This document shows, in pieces, positions 25,044 to 33,735 of a stretch of 64,000 nt of DNA. Position 1 is the stretch's first letter. Every line of letters begins with the position of its first letter. This stretch comes from Nocardiopsis ansamitocini (GTDB taxonomy: Bacteria > Actinomycetota > Actinomycetes > Streptosporangiales > Streptosporangiaceae), in contig NZ_BSQG01000004.1 in NCBI RefSeq assembly GCF_030268225.1, positions 310,001-374,000 of the forward strand, in the 5' to 3' direction. Both the position numbers and the translations under genes were made by a program. The notes under the pieces are model-generated. The model worked only from the letters and a program-made list of their open reading frames with translations. It was not told the DNA's origin and did not search any database.

Positions 25044-25874
25044 TCAGGGCAGGGTGCGCGAAGCGGGACCGGTGTAGCCGGCCAGCACCGAACGGGGCAG
25101 CGGCCCCTTGATACGCGCCCCGCTCTGGCGCTCCTCCCATGCGTGGGCCAGAATCCCCACCGAGCGGGACAGGACGAACAACCCTCGGCCGAGCTCGGGG
25201 GCGAACCCGAGCTCGGCGTAGATGACGGCCGTGGCGGCGTCGATGTTCATCGGCACCGGACGCGTGCGCCCCCGGGCCAGTGCCGCCTCCAGCGCCAGCG
25301 CGGCCTCCAGGGACCGTCCCTCGACCACCCCTTCCGCCACGGCCTTCTCCACGAGGTCCAGCAGCGGATCACGGCGCGGGTCACGCGGGTGGAAACGGTG
25401 CCCGAACCCGGGAACGTAGCGTCCCTGCCCGCGGTGCTCGGCCACGATCGCGCCGGCCGCGTCGTCCAGCGCCGCTCCCTCGTCGTGCCTGGCGCGCAGG
25501 TCCGCCAGCAGCTCCATGCACTGCTGCCCCGCTCCCCCGTGCACGTCACCGAGCAGGTTGACCCCCGTGGCGACGGCGTTGTTGAGGCCCACACCACAGG
25601 TGGCCGCCATACGCGCGGCCGCGATCGAGGGGGCCTGGGGGCCGTGGTCCACCGCGGCCATGAGTGCCGCCTCCAGCAGACGGGAGCGGGCGGGATCGGG
25701 AAACTCCCCGCGCAGCATCAACCAGACGGTGTCCACGAACGTGGCACGCCCGATGAGGTCCTGCACGGGGTAACCCCGCAGTTCGATCTCCCCGGGGGCG
25801 ATGCGGGTCACCCCGGTCGCCCACCAGTCGCCGACCTCGCCCCGGGTCATGGGGGTGTCTGCGGCAGCGCTCAT
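25044..25874 (-). CDS. Short citrate-synthase-fold protein, likely citryl-CoA lyase
   Basis: 276 residues, much shorter than citrate synthase (about 380-430). The citrate synthase core is present: GGAGQQCMELL near residue 115, GFGHRFHPRDPRRDP with the catalytic His near residue 160, and a C-terminal RSVGILAHAWEE segment with the conserved His. NCBI-style annotation calls such short proteins citryl-CoA lyase. It is overlapped (ATGA) by a family III CoA-transferase gene, next to a tricarboxylate transporter. Cleavage of citryl-CoA or a relative to acetyl-CoA and an oxo-acid is the inferred reaction. Confidence 0.8.
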   Translation of the reverse strand: MSAAADTPMTRGEVGDWWATGVTRIAPGEIELRGYPVQDLIGRATFVDTVWLMLRGEFPDPARSRLLEAALMAAVDHGPQAPSIAAARMAATCGVGLNNAVATGVNLLGDVHGGAGQQCMELLADLRARHDEGAALDDAAGAIVAEHRGQGRYVPGFGHRFHPRDPRRDPLLDLVEKAVAEGVVEGRSLEAALALEAALARGRTRPVPMNIDAATAVIYAELGFAPELGRGLFVLSRSVGILAHAWEERQSGARIKGPLPRSVLAGYTGPASRTLP

Positions 25875-27091
25875 GTCGCACCGTCCTCTCTCAGTTCGCG
25901 GATCGCGGCGTCGTCCCATCCGAGCTCGCTCAGCAGTTCGTCGGTGTGCTCGCCCAGCAGCGGCGGACGGCGGGCCGGGACGGGGCCTCTGCCGTCCACG
26001 TGCACTCCGTTGCCCAGGACCCGCAGTCGGCGGTCGGGGGCGCCGGGGAAGTCCATCTCGTGGACCAGTCCGCGGTAGGTCACCTGGTCCAGGTCCAGGG
26101 CGTCGGCGACCCCCAGCACCCGCGCGGCGGGGACGCCCGCGGCGGCCAACAACTCCTCCCACTCCAGAGCCGAGCGACGGACCAGGAACTTCTCCAGTTC
26201 CGTCCGCAACTGCTCCCGGTTGCGCTTGCGGTCCTCCCGAGCGGCGAAACGGCGGTCGGTGGCCAGTTCGGGGCAGTCGGCCACCGCGCACAGGGCCACG
26301 AACTGCTCCTGTTTGTTGGCGGCGATGTTGAGGTCGCCCTCACCGGTGGCGAAGGTCCCCGAAGGGGCGGCGGTGGCGTTCTCGTTGCCGATGCGCGCCG
26401 GCTCGGCACCGGTGGTGAGGTAGTTGGACACCCCCCAGCCCATAGCGGTGATCGCGGTCTCCAGCATGGAGACGTCCAGGAAGGCCCCCGCACCGGTGCG
26501 TTCGCGGCGCACCAGTGCGGTGCTGATGGCAAAGGCCGCGGCCAGCCCGCCCATGACGTCGGCGACCGGGAAACCCGCACGCAGGGCACCGGTGTCGGGG
26601 GTGCCGGTGGCTCCCATCATTCCGGAGAGGCCCTGGATGATCTGGTCGTAGGCGGGTCGCTGCCGCATGGGCCCCGCGGAGCCGAAGCCCGAGACCGCGC
26701 AGTAGACGAGGCCGGGGTTGATCGCGCGCAGCCGGTCCCAGCCGAAACCGAGCCGCGCCAGAACGCCGGGGCGGAAGTTCTCCAGCAGCACGTCCGCCCC
26801 TGCCACCAGGCGTTCCATGACCTCCTTGCCGCGTTCGTGCTTGAGGTCGAGGGTGAGTGAGCGCTTGCCGGCGTTCTGGGCCAGGAAGGACGCCCCGACG
26901 AGGTCGGCGTTGAGTTGGGGGGAGCCGCCGAGTTGGCGGGCGAGGTCGCCCGAACCCGGGACCTCGACCTTGACCACGTCGGCTCCCATGAGCGCCAACT
27001 GGTAGCCGGCGTAGGGGCCGGCCAGCACGTTGGTGAGGTCCAGGACGCGCACTCCGGCGAGCAGGGCCTCCTCGGGGGTGTCGGTGCTCAC
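25871..27091 (-). CDS. CaiB/BaiF family III CoA-transferase
   Basis: 406 residues. Family III motifs: VRVLDLTNVLAGPYAG at the N-terminus, GADVVKVEVPG, FLAQNAGKRSLTLDL, ENFRPGVLARLG, and the catalytic aspartate in PVADVMGG (Asp178). These enzymes move CoA between carboxylic acids. It overlaps the citryl-CoA-lyase-like gene and the IclR gene by four bases each, so all three are coupled. With the adjacent tricarboxylate transporter it likely activates the imported acid to its CoA ester (inference). Confidence 0.9.
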   Translation of the reverse strand: MSTDTPEEALLAGVRVLDLTNVLAGPYAGYQLALMGADVVKVEVPGSGDLARQLGGSPQLNADLVGASFLAQNAGKRSLTLDLKHERGKEVMERLVAGADVLLENFRPGVLARLGFGWDRLRAINPGLVYCAVSGFGSAGPMRQRPAYDQIIQGLSGMMGATGTPDTGALRAGFPVADVMGGLAAAFAISTALVRRERTGAGAFLDVSMLETAITAMGWGVSNYLTTGAEPARIGNENATAAPSGTFATGEGDLNIAANKQEQFVALCAVADCPELATDRRFAAREDRKRNREQLRTELEKFLVRRSALEWEELLAAAGVPAARVLGVADALDLDQVTYRGLVHEMDFPGAPDRRLRVLGNGVHVDGRGPVPARRPPLLGEHTDELLSELGWDDAAIRELREDGAT

Positions 27092-27882
27092 AGCGCCCCC
27101 GCCCCGGTGGTGGGGCCGTCTCCGCCGGCGGGGTCCAGGCCGATCTCGGAAATGCGGGCCGCGGCACGGGTGACGGCCGTGGTGAACCCCTGGACGGCTT
27201 CGGGGGTGAAGCGCGCGGTGGGTCCGCCCACCGCCAGTGCCGCCACGACCGAACCACCGCCGGGAGCGAGCACGGGAGCCGCGACGCCGGAGGCGCCGGT
27301 CTCGCGTTCACCGTGGCTGACGGCGTGGCCCTCCCGCGCGGCCCGCTCCACGTCGGCGCGCAGGGTCCGCGCGTGGCCGGGGCCGTGCGGGGAGAGGGCG
27401 GCGACCCGCAGCAGCAGGGCGTCGTCGGCCTGGGCGAGCAGCACCTTGCTGGCCGCCCCGCCCCACAGCACCATCTCGTCCCCGACGTTGACCACGTGGC
27501 GCAGTTTCTGCGGGCCGTCCTGCTGGGCCACGCACAGTCGCACCGCGTCACTGCGGACGTAGAGGTTGACGGTCTCGGCGGTTTCGGCGACGAGGCCGCG
27601 CATGACGGTGCGCACGGCCTCGGGAAGCTGCCAGGCGGCCTGGGCCAGGCGGGACCAGCGCAGCAGGCCGGGGCCGACCCCGATCTGCCCGTCGGGGCGC
27701 GCCCACAGCAGGCCGCGCTGCTCCAAGGTGCCCACCAGACGCAGGACCGTGGTCTTGGCCAACCCGCTGAGCGTGGTGAGCTCGCGGATGGACCGGCGCT
27801 GGTGCTCCTCGTCGAAGAGCGCGAGCAGGTCCAGTGCGCGCAGGACGCTGCGCACGCTGCCGTCGGGTTCGGTGTCAGCCAT
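27088..27882 (-). CDS. IclR-family transcriptional regulator
   Basis: 264 residues from the ATG at 27882. N-terminal winged helix: SVLRALDLLALFDEEHQ then IRELTTLSGLAKTTVLRLVG. The GAF-like IclR effector domain follows (GERETGASGVAAPVL, GGPTARFT). The start is chosen because upstream sequence is non-coding and carries operators. Divergent from the TctC gene and first in the operon with the CoA-transferase and lyase, it should sense the substrate acid or its CoA ester and control both arms. Confidence 0.92.
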   Translation of the reverse strand: MADTEPDGSVRSVLRALDLLALFDEEHQRRSIRELTTLSGLAKTTVLRLVGTLEQRGLLWARPDGQIGVGPGLLRWSRLAQAAWQLPEAVRTVMRGLVAETAETVNLYVRSDAVRLCVAQQDGPQKLRHVVNVGDEMVLWGGAASKVLLAQADDALLLRVAALSPHGPGHARTLRADVERAAREGHAVSHGERETGASGVAAPVLAPGGGSVVAALAVGGPTARFTPEAVQGFTTAVTRAAARISEIGLDPAGGDGPTTGAGAL

Positions 27883-27924
27883 CGGCACCCCTCCATAGTG
27901 CGGTCCGTCAGGTGGACCATTAAT

Positions 27925-27937
27925 TCCATTTGATGGA
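27925..27937. promoter_or_regulatory. IclR operator, regulator-proximal
   Basis: TCCAT-TTG-ATGGA is a perfect dyad 43 bases upstream of the IclR start, with a further TGGACC half-site at 27913. It shares the TGGAC half-site with the stronger dyad near the TctC promoter and probably mediates autoregulation. Confidence 0.6.
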
Positions 27938-28153
27938 CTATTCCGTTCAGCGTAACCGACCGCACCGCCATCGAGGAAGCCACCCTCCACCAGCGGCCTT
28001 CCTTGCGGCCGTCGCACTGTTCACCACAATTTGACGAGGGCGAAACCGCCATACCATCGCGCAAGTCAGCGACAAAACGGCAAAAGTCGCGAGCAATCGC
28101 ATTGACAGTCCCCGATGTGACCCGCATCATGTTCCAAGCCATTTAACGGACCC

Positions 28154-28176
28154 CTTGGTCCATACAGTGGACCAAG
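28154..28176. promoter_or_regulatory. IclR operator, tctC-proximal
   Basis: The arms CTTGGTCCA and TGGACCAAG are perfectly complementary over nine bases around TACAG. It lies 21 bases upstream of the TctC start, a position suited to blocking transcription until inducer binds. The form matches palindromic IclR boxes. Confidence 0.75.
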
Positions 28177-28197
28177 TGATCGGGAAGCAGTGACCTG

Positions 28198-29190
28198 ATG
28201 GGCAAACAGCGGATACTCCGCTCAGCAGGAGCCCTGGCCGCGGTCGCGGTCGTGGCGGCAGCGGCGGTCAACGCCGGCCTGTCCGACGACGGCGCAGCCG
28301 AGGCCCGCCAACGGCTCAACATCGTCGTTCCCGCCGACCCCGGCGGCGGCTGGGACCTCGTGGGGCGCGAGACCCAAAACGCGCTACGCGTCAACGACCT
28401 CGTCGCCAACACCCAGGTCGTCAACATCCCCGGTGCGGGAGGCACCATCGGCCTGGCCCAGACCGTACGCCGCGCGGGCGACGCCACCAGCCTGATGACC
28501 ACCGGGACCGTGATGATCGGCGGCATCGTCGTCAACGATTCCGCCCAGACCCTGGAGGACGTCACCCCCATCGCCCGCGTCGCCGACGACTACGAGGTGT
28601 TCGTGGTGCCGGCGGATTCTCCGCTGGAGGACATGGGCGACCTGGTCGAGGCATGGCGCGCGGACGCCGGAGCCGTGTCGGTGGGCGGCGGATCCCTGGG
28701 AGGCACCGACCACCTGCTGGCAGCGCTGGTGGCCAAGGATCAGGGAATCGACCCCCAAAGCGTCAACTACATCCCTTACGCCGGCGGCGGTCAGGCACTG
28801 ACCTCTCTGCTGTCGCACAACATCGACGTCGGCGTCTCCGGCTACAACGAGTTCCGCGACCAGGTCGAGGCGGGCAATATCCGCGTCCTGGGCGTCTCGG
28901 CCGAGGACCGCGTGCCCGGACTGACCGAGCACCCCACCCTCGCCGAGCAGGGGATCGACGCCGTCCTGCCCAACTGGCGCGGCTTCATGGCCCCGCCCGG
29001 GATCACCGAAGCCGAGCGCGCCGAGCTGACCGCGATCGTCACCGACATGGTGGCCACTCCGGAGTGGCAGGACACCCTGGAGCGCAACCGCTGGGTCGAC
29101 ACCTTCCAGTCGGGTCCGGAGTTCGAGGAGTTCCTCGGAACCGAGATCACCCGTATCACCGCCATCACCGAAGACCTTGGACTGTCATGA
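28198..29190 (+). CDS. tctC: Tripartite tricarboxylate transporter receptor TctC
   Basis: 330 residues with an N-terminal signal/anchor helix (about 8-27, AGALAAVAVVAAAAV). The Bug-type receptor features are the VPADPGGGWDLVGRE loop and VNIPGAGGTIGLA, the two substrate-binding loops of TctC proteins; VSVGGGSLGGTDHL and PNWRGFMAPPGI follow. It captures a tricarboxylate or related acid outside the membrane and delivers it to TctA/TctB. First gene of tctCBA, divergent from iclR. Confidence 0.93.
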   Translation: MGKQRILRSAGALAAVAVVAAAAVNAGLSDDGAAEARQRLNIVVPADPGGGWDLVGRETQNALRVNDLVANTQVVNIPGAGGTIGLAQTVRRAGDATSLMTTGTVMIGGIVVNDSAQTLEDVTPIARVADDYEVFVVPADSPLEDMGDLVEAWRADAGAVSVGGGSLGGTDHLLAALVAKDQGIDPQSVNYIPYAGGGQALTSLLSHNIDVGVSGYNEFRDQVEAGNIRVLGVSAEDRVPGLTEHPTLAEQGIDAVLPNWRGFMAPPGITEAERAELTAIVTDMVATPEWQDTLERNRWVDTFQSGPEFEEFLGTEITRITAITEDLGLS

Positions 29191-29798
29191 CCACCCACAC
29201 CACTCCCGGCGCCACCCCGCCTGTACCGGGCGCCCGCACCGACTGGTGGCGCGGGCGCAGCGAGATCTTCGTCGGTCTGCTGACCATCGGCATCGGCGCC
29301 TTCGTGGGCGTGCAGACACTGTCGATGCGCGTCCCGGACAACACCTCCTCCCCGGGACCGCAGTTCTTCCCGACCCTGGTCACCGTTTTGATGCTGGTCG
29401 CGGGCATCGCACTGATCGTGCAGGTGGTTCGCCGCCCGGCGACCCCCGACACCGACGGGCCCCGCAGCGCCGAGGAACTGGCCCAGGAGCAGACCGGGGC
29501 CGTGGGCGCCATCATCGACGGCCACCACGAGGAATCCCGTCCCCACGCCACCCACAGCGACTGGGCGACCATCGGCATCGTCCTGGGCACCCTGGTGCTG
29601 TTCACCCTGGCACTGCAACCCGTGGGCTGGCTGCTGTCGGGGGCGGTGCTCTTCTTCGGCGTGACCTACGCCTTCGGCGGGCGGCGGATCCTTTTCGACG
29701 CCACCCTCGCCCTGGTCTTCTCCTCCGTCATCCAACTCGCCTTCGTCGCCGGACTGGGCCTGAACCTGCCCGCCGGAATCCTGGGAGGCATCCTCTAA
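29187..29798 (+). CDS. tctB: Tripartite tricarboxylate transporter small subunit TctB
   Basis: 203 residues starting in an ATGA overlap with tctC. Four membrane helices (about 28-46, 60-82, 128-148, 170-198) with the typical PGPQFFPTLV stretch after the first helix, and an acidic linker between helices 2 and 3. The small subunit stabilises the large TctA channel. One base separates its stop from the tctA start. Confidence 0.93.
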   Translation: MTTHTTPGATPPVPGARTDWWRGRSEIFVGLLTIGIGAFVGVQTLSMRVPDNTSSPGPQFFPTLVTVLMLVAGIALIVQVVRRPATPDTDGPRSAEELAQEQTGAVGAIIDGHHEESRPHATHSDWATIGIVLGTLVLFTLALQPVGWLLSGAVLFFGVTYAFGGRRILFDATLALVFSSVIQLAFVAGLGLNLPAGILGGIL

Positions 29799-29799
29799 C

Positions 29800-31359
29800 A
29801 TGGCCACCCTCGACCTACTCATGGGCGGCTTCGCCGCCGCGCTGACCCCGGCCAACCTGCTGTGGGCACTCATCGGCGTCACACTGGGCACCGCCGTGGG
29901 CGTGCTGCCCGGCCTCGGCTCGGCAATGGCCGTGGCCCTGCTGCTGCCGGTCACCTTCAAACTCGACCCCACCGGCGCGTTCATCATGTTCACCGCCGTC
30001 TACTACGGCGGCCTGTTCGGCGACTCCACCACGTCGATCCTGATGAACACCCCCGGCAACAGTTCAGCGATCGCCACCGCGATCGAGGGACACAAGATGG
30101 CGTTGAAGGGCCGCGCCTCCCAGGCACTGGCCACCTCCGCCATCGGGGCCTTCATCGGCGCCGTGACGTCCACCGCGATCGTGGCGTTCTTCTCCGGCGT
30201 GATCATCGACATCGCACTGCGCTTCGGGCCCGCCGAGTACTTCGCGCTCGCCGTGTTCGCGTTCCTGGCGACCTCGGCGGTGGTGTCGCAGTCGATGGTG
30301 CGCGGACTGATCGCGCTGTCCATCGGTCTGACCGTGGCCATGGTGGGCATCGACACCCAAAGCGGCGCCGCCCGGTTCACCTTGGGCGTGCCCTCGTTGT
30401 ACGAGGGCGTCAGCATCGTCACCGTCACCGTGGGCCTGCTGGCGCTGGGCGAGGTCCTGCACGTGGCCTCGCGCATCCACCGTTCCACCGACCAGTCCAG
30501 GGAGGTCCTGCGCGGCACGGGAACCCCGTGGCTGAGCCTCGCGGACCTGCGCCGCGCACTGCCCGCGTGGCTGCGCGGCCTCGGCTTCGGCCTGCCCTTC
30601 GGCGCCATCCCCGCCGGAGGCTCGGAGATCCCGACGTTCCTGGCCTACGGCAGCGAGCGCAAACTGGCGAAGATGCGGGCCCGCCGGGGCAAGGGCCCCG
30701 ACGAGTTCGGCGAGGGCGCCATCGAGGGCGTCGCCGCCCCCGAGTCAGCGGCCAGTGCAACGGCCGGAACGGCCATGGGCACCCTGCTGGGGTTGGGCCT
30801 GCCCACCTCCGCCACGGCCGCGATCATGCTGGCGGCCTTCCAGCAGTATGGGATGCAGCCCGGACCACTGCTGTTCGAACGTAACGGCGACCTGGTCTGG
30901 GCGCTCCTGGCCAGCCTCTTCATCGGCAGCGTGATGCTGCTGGTGCTGAACCTGCCCTTCGCGCCGTTGTGGGCCAAGCTGCTGTTGATCCCCAAGCGCT
31001 ACCTCTACGCCGGGATCACCGTCTTCGCGGTCCTCGGCGTGTACGCGGCCGCCTACTCCATGGCCGATCTGTGGTTGCTCATCCTCTTGGGCCTGCTGGG
31101 CTTCATGATGCGCCGCTACGAGATCCCGGTGGCCCCCGTCCTCATCGCGGTGATCCTGGGCCCCCTCGCGGAGACCGAGTTGCGCCGCGCCCTGGCCGTG
31201 GGCCAGGGAGACGTGGGGGTGCTCTTCGCGGGACCGATCACGTTGGGCATCTACACGGTGATCCTGCTGGCCGTGGCGTTCGTCGGAGTGGCCAGGGCCC
31301 GGTCGCGGACCCGCGCCCGCAAGGAGGAGACGGCCCCCTCAGGCACCGTCCCCCGCTGA
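29800..31359 (+). CDS. tctA: Tripartite tricarboxylate transporter large subunit TctA
   Basis: 519 residues with about 12 membrane helices. TctA signature near the N-terminus: [20 protein letters not shown], followed by [19 protein letters not shown]; a second repeat includes [19 protein letters not shown] and [17 protein letters not shown]. It forms the sodium- or proton-coupled channel of the transporter. Last gene of the tctCBA operon; followed by a 14-bp terminator hairpin. Confidence 0.95.
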   Translation: MATLDLLMGGFAAALTPANLLWALIGVTLGTAVGVLPGLGSAMAVALLLPVTFKLDPTGAFIMFTAVYYGGLFGDSTTSILMNTPGNSSAIATAIEGHKMALKGRASQALATSAIGAFIGAVTSTAIVAFFSGVIIDIALRFGPAEYFALAVFAFLATSAVVSQSMVRGLIALSIGLTVAMVGIDTQSGAARFTLGVPSLYEGVSIVTVTVGLLALGEVLHVASRIHRSTDQSREVLRGTGTPWLSLADLRRALPAWLRGLGFGLPFGAIPAGGSEIPTFLAYGSERKLAKMRARRGKGPDEFGEGAIEGVAAPESAASATAGTAMGTLLGLGLPTSATAAIMLAAFQQYGMQPGPLLFERNGDLVWALLASLFIGSVMLLVLNLPFAPLWAKLLLIPKRYLYAGITVFAVLGVYAAAYSMADLWLLILLGLLGFMMRRYEIPVAPVLIAVILGPLAETELRRALAVGQGDVGVLFAGPITLGIYTVILLAVAFVGVARARSRTRARKEETAPSGTVPR

Positions 31360-31369
31360 CCATCCCGGA

Positions 31370-31409
31370 CCCTTTGCCGGAGAACCCCCTCGGTCTCTCC
31401 GGCAAAGGG
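31370..31409 (+). terminator. Terminator of tctCBA
   Basis: The arms CCCTTTGCCGGAGA and TCTCCGGCAAAGGG pair perfectly over 14 bases with a 12-base loop, starting 11 bases after the tctA stop. Confidence 0.85.
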
Positions 31410-31454
31410 CGCCCGGCCCCGCTTACCGAACCGTCCCGGTGCGGAGGCCGGGCA

Positions 31455-31528
31455 GGGCCCGTTCTCCCTGTTGAAGCGGGGGGAACGGGCCCGCTCTACG
31501 CGGTGGTGCACGGCACGTGCACCACCGC
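31455..31528. repeat. Two further perfect hairpins in convergent region
   Basis: GGGCCCGTTC/GAACGGGCCC (31455-31492, 10-bp stem, 18-base loop) is followed by GCGGTGGTGCAC/GTGCACCACCGC (31500-31528, 12-bp stem, 5-base loop). They lie between the tctA terminator and the convergent DUF1295 gene and may terminate that opposing operon. Three strong hairpins in 160 bases is dense. Confidence 0.65.
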
Positions 31529-31603
31529 TCTCCCCTCCCACCGGTTGCGCAGGAGGAGAACCGCCGAGCGGTCGGCCGGCCCCCTGGTCCGACCGACCGC
31601 GGT

Positions 31604-32425
31604 TCAACGGCGCGCCGTTCCCGCCTTCTTCGGCGGGAGCGGGAAGAACCCGCTGGTCCGGCGCGCGTAGTCGGCCCAGCCGGGCCGATCGCGCATGTGC
31701 GCTTCCAGGATTCGCTGACCCGACCCCTTGGTGAGCAACAGGGTCATGACGACAGGGGCGTAGATCGTGAGAACGCCGGGCCACGCCTCGGCCGCCACCA
31801 GGAAGATTCCCCACCACACGCAGGCGTCGCCGAAGTAGTTGGGGTGACGTGTCCACGACCACAGACCGCGGTCCATGATCGCGCCCTTGTTGCGGGGGTC
31901 GGCCTTGAAACGCGCCAGTTGGGCGTCGCCCACGGCCTCGAAGAGCAGCCCGATCGCCCACACCGTGACGCCCACCAGCGCCAGAAGGCCCAACGGACGC
32001 TGGCTGTAGCCCGCTACCTGCACGGGCATGGAGATCGCCAGCAGGATGGCGCCCTGGAGCAGATAGATGGAGCGCACCGCGTAGGCGGTGCGGTTCCCCG
32101 GCGCTTTGGAGAGCAGTCTGGCGTAGCGCGGGTCCTCGCCCTTTCCCGCGGAGCGGCGGCCGATGTGCAGGGCCAGGCGCAGCCCCCACACGACCGTCAG
32201 GGCGCACACGAGCCAGGTGCGGGCCGCGTCACCCTGTCCGATGGACAACAGCGCCGTGGCCAGGGCCACCACCGCGAATCCGATGCCCCATGCGACGTCG
32301 ATGACGCTGTGCCGCCCCACCCGCATGGCCACGGCGAACGTCGCCACCAGCACAGCGGCCACCGCGACGACGCTGACCATGAAGTTGACGCCCAGGGCCG
32401 CCCAGTCGAAGTCCACGGGGGTCAC
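31604..32425 (-). CDS. DUF1295 steroid-reductase-like membrane protein
   Basis: 273 residues with six to seven membrane helices. The C-terminal RHPNYFGDACVWWG and WADYARRTSGFFP stretches are the NADPH-binding hallmark of the DUF1295/3-oxo-5-alpha-steroid reductase family. It corresponds in type and position to the last gene of the mycobacterial FAD enzyme-DUF1365-CFA-DUF1295 cluster (Rv0446c). It overlaps the upstream CFA gene by four bases. It probably modifies a lipid produced by the cyclopropane-type enzymes of this operon (inference). Confidence 0.88.
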   Translation of the reverse strand: MTPVDFDWAALGVNFMVSVVAVAAVLVATFAVAMRVGRHSVIDVAWGIGFAVVALATALLSIGQGDAARTWLVCALTVVWGLRLALHIGRRSAGKGEDPRYARLLSKAPGNRTAYAVRSIYLLQGAILLAISMPVQVAGYSQRPLGLLALVGVTVWAIGLLFEAVGDAQLARFKADPRNKGAIMDRGLWSWTRHPNYFGDACVWWGIFLVAAEAWPGVLTIYAPVVMTLLLTKGSGQRILEAHMRDRPGWADYARRTSGFFPLPPKKAGTARR

Positions 32426-33735
32426 CGGACCGGGGTGAAGTCACGCAGGGCCGGCAGGCCGCTGCGGCCGTCCCCGGTGGGACGTACCGCCAGGATCTGG
32501 TCCACGCCCATGCGGTTCTCCTCGAAGGCCAGGCCGCCCCCCACGAGGTAGAGGCGCCACACTCGCGCCATCTCCTCGCCGACCAGCGCCACGACCTCCG
32601 CGTAGCGTTCCTCGAAGGTCGCGTACCATGCGTCCACGGTGCGTACGTAGTGCTCGCGCAACCCGTGGACGTCGCGCACCTCCAGGCCGGCCTCCTCGAT
32701 GAGCGCCACCGTCTCCCCCAAGGGACGCATGTGCATGTCGGGGGCGATGTAGCTCTCGATGAAGGGGCCACCGCCGGGGTAGTCGCCGCGCCGTCGCGAC
32801 ATCTGCTGCACCAGGACGCGACCCTGCGGACGCACCAGCGCGTACAGCCGTTGGGCGAACACGGGGTAGTTGCGCTTGCCCACGTGCTCGCCCATCTCGA
32901 TGGCCGAGACCGCGTCGAAGGGCCCGTCGTCGATGTCGCGGTAGTCCTGGCGGCGGACCTCGACGAGGTCGGTGAGTCCGCGCTGGGCGACCTGCTTGCG
33001 CACGTGCTCCAACTGCTCCGCCGACAGCGTCACCGCCGTCACCCGGGCTCCCCAGTGCTCGGCTGCGCGCAGGGTCAGCGAACCCCAACCGCAGCCCACG
33101 TCGAGCAGGTGGGTTCCCGGGCCCAGGCCCAGCTTGCGGCAGACCAGGTCGAGCTTGTCGTTCTGGGCGTCGGCCAGGGTGTACCCCGGGTCGTCGCTGG
33201 TCCAGTAGGCGCAGGAGTAGGCCATGGAGTCGTCCATGAACAGCGCGTACAGGTCGTTGGAGAGGTCGTAGTGGTGGGAGATGGCCGCGGCGTCGCGGTC
33301 GGGGGTGTTGACCCCGCCCGACAGGCGTGCCTCCGACACCGGAACCGGCGGCGGGGTTCCCACCGCGCCGACCGCGAGGGCGACCCGGACTGCCGACGCC
33401 GCCTCAAGGGGGGTGAGGCGTCGGGTGCCGTGTTCGCGGACGCTGGCCCACAGCCGGCGGAAACCGTCGGCGAGGTCGCCCTCGACATCGAGGTCACCGC
33501 TGATGTAGGCGCGGGCGAAGCCCAGTTCACCGGGTGAGGCGATGACGCGGCGCAGGGCCGCGCGGTCGCGTAGCACGAGGACGGGCGCGTCGGCGGGGCC
33601 GGCCTCGCTGCCGTCCCAGGCGCGCAGTCTCACCGGCAGCACCCCGTTGAAGTAGGCGCGCGCCAACGGCTCGATGAAGTGCGCGACGCCTCGCGGGCCT
33701 GTGCCCTCGGGACGAATCGGTGCATGCGGTGTCAT
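32422..33735 (-). CDS. Cyclopropane-fatty-acid-synthase-like methyltransferase 1
   Basis: 437 residues from an ATG sharing one base with the preceding stop (TAATG). SAM motif LLDVGCGWGSL and family motifs ISHHYDLSNDLYALFMD, MAYSCAYW, AIEMGEHVGKRNYPVF and FIESYIAPDMHM mark a CFA/mycolic-acid-synthase-type enzyme. Such enzymes methylate unsaturated acyl chains in phospholipids. It is the ufaA1 (Rv0447c) counterpart by family and operon position. A frame open far upstream is a by-product of GC content. Confidence 0.92.
   Translation of the reverse strand: MTPHAPIRPEGTGPRGVAHFIEPLARAYFNGVLPVRLRAWDGSEAGPADAPVLVLRDRAALRRVIASPGELGFARAYISGDLDVEGDLADGFRRLWASVREHGTRRLTPLEAASAVRVALAVGAVGTPPPVPVSEARLSGGVNTPDRDAAAISHHYDLSNDLYALFMDDSMAYSCAYWTSDDPGYTLADAQNDKLDLVCRKLGLGPGTHLLDVGCGWGSLTLRAAEHWGARVTAVTLSAEQLEHVRKQVAQRGLTDLVEVRRQDYRDIDDGPFDAVSAIEMGEHVGKRNYPVFAQRLYALVRPQGRVLVQQMSRRRGDYPGGGPFIESYIAPDMHMRPLGETVALIEEAGLEVRDVHGLREHYVRTVDAWYATFEERYAEVVALVGEEMARVWRLYLVGGGLAFEENRMGVDQILAVRPTGDGRSGLPALRDFTPVR

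Noticed and set aside
26340-28142. A 600-codon minus-strand frame across iclR and the CoA-transferase
   Set aside because: It is rich in Pro/Arg/Ser and antagonises two well-supported genes in other frames.
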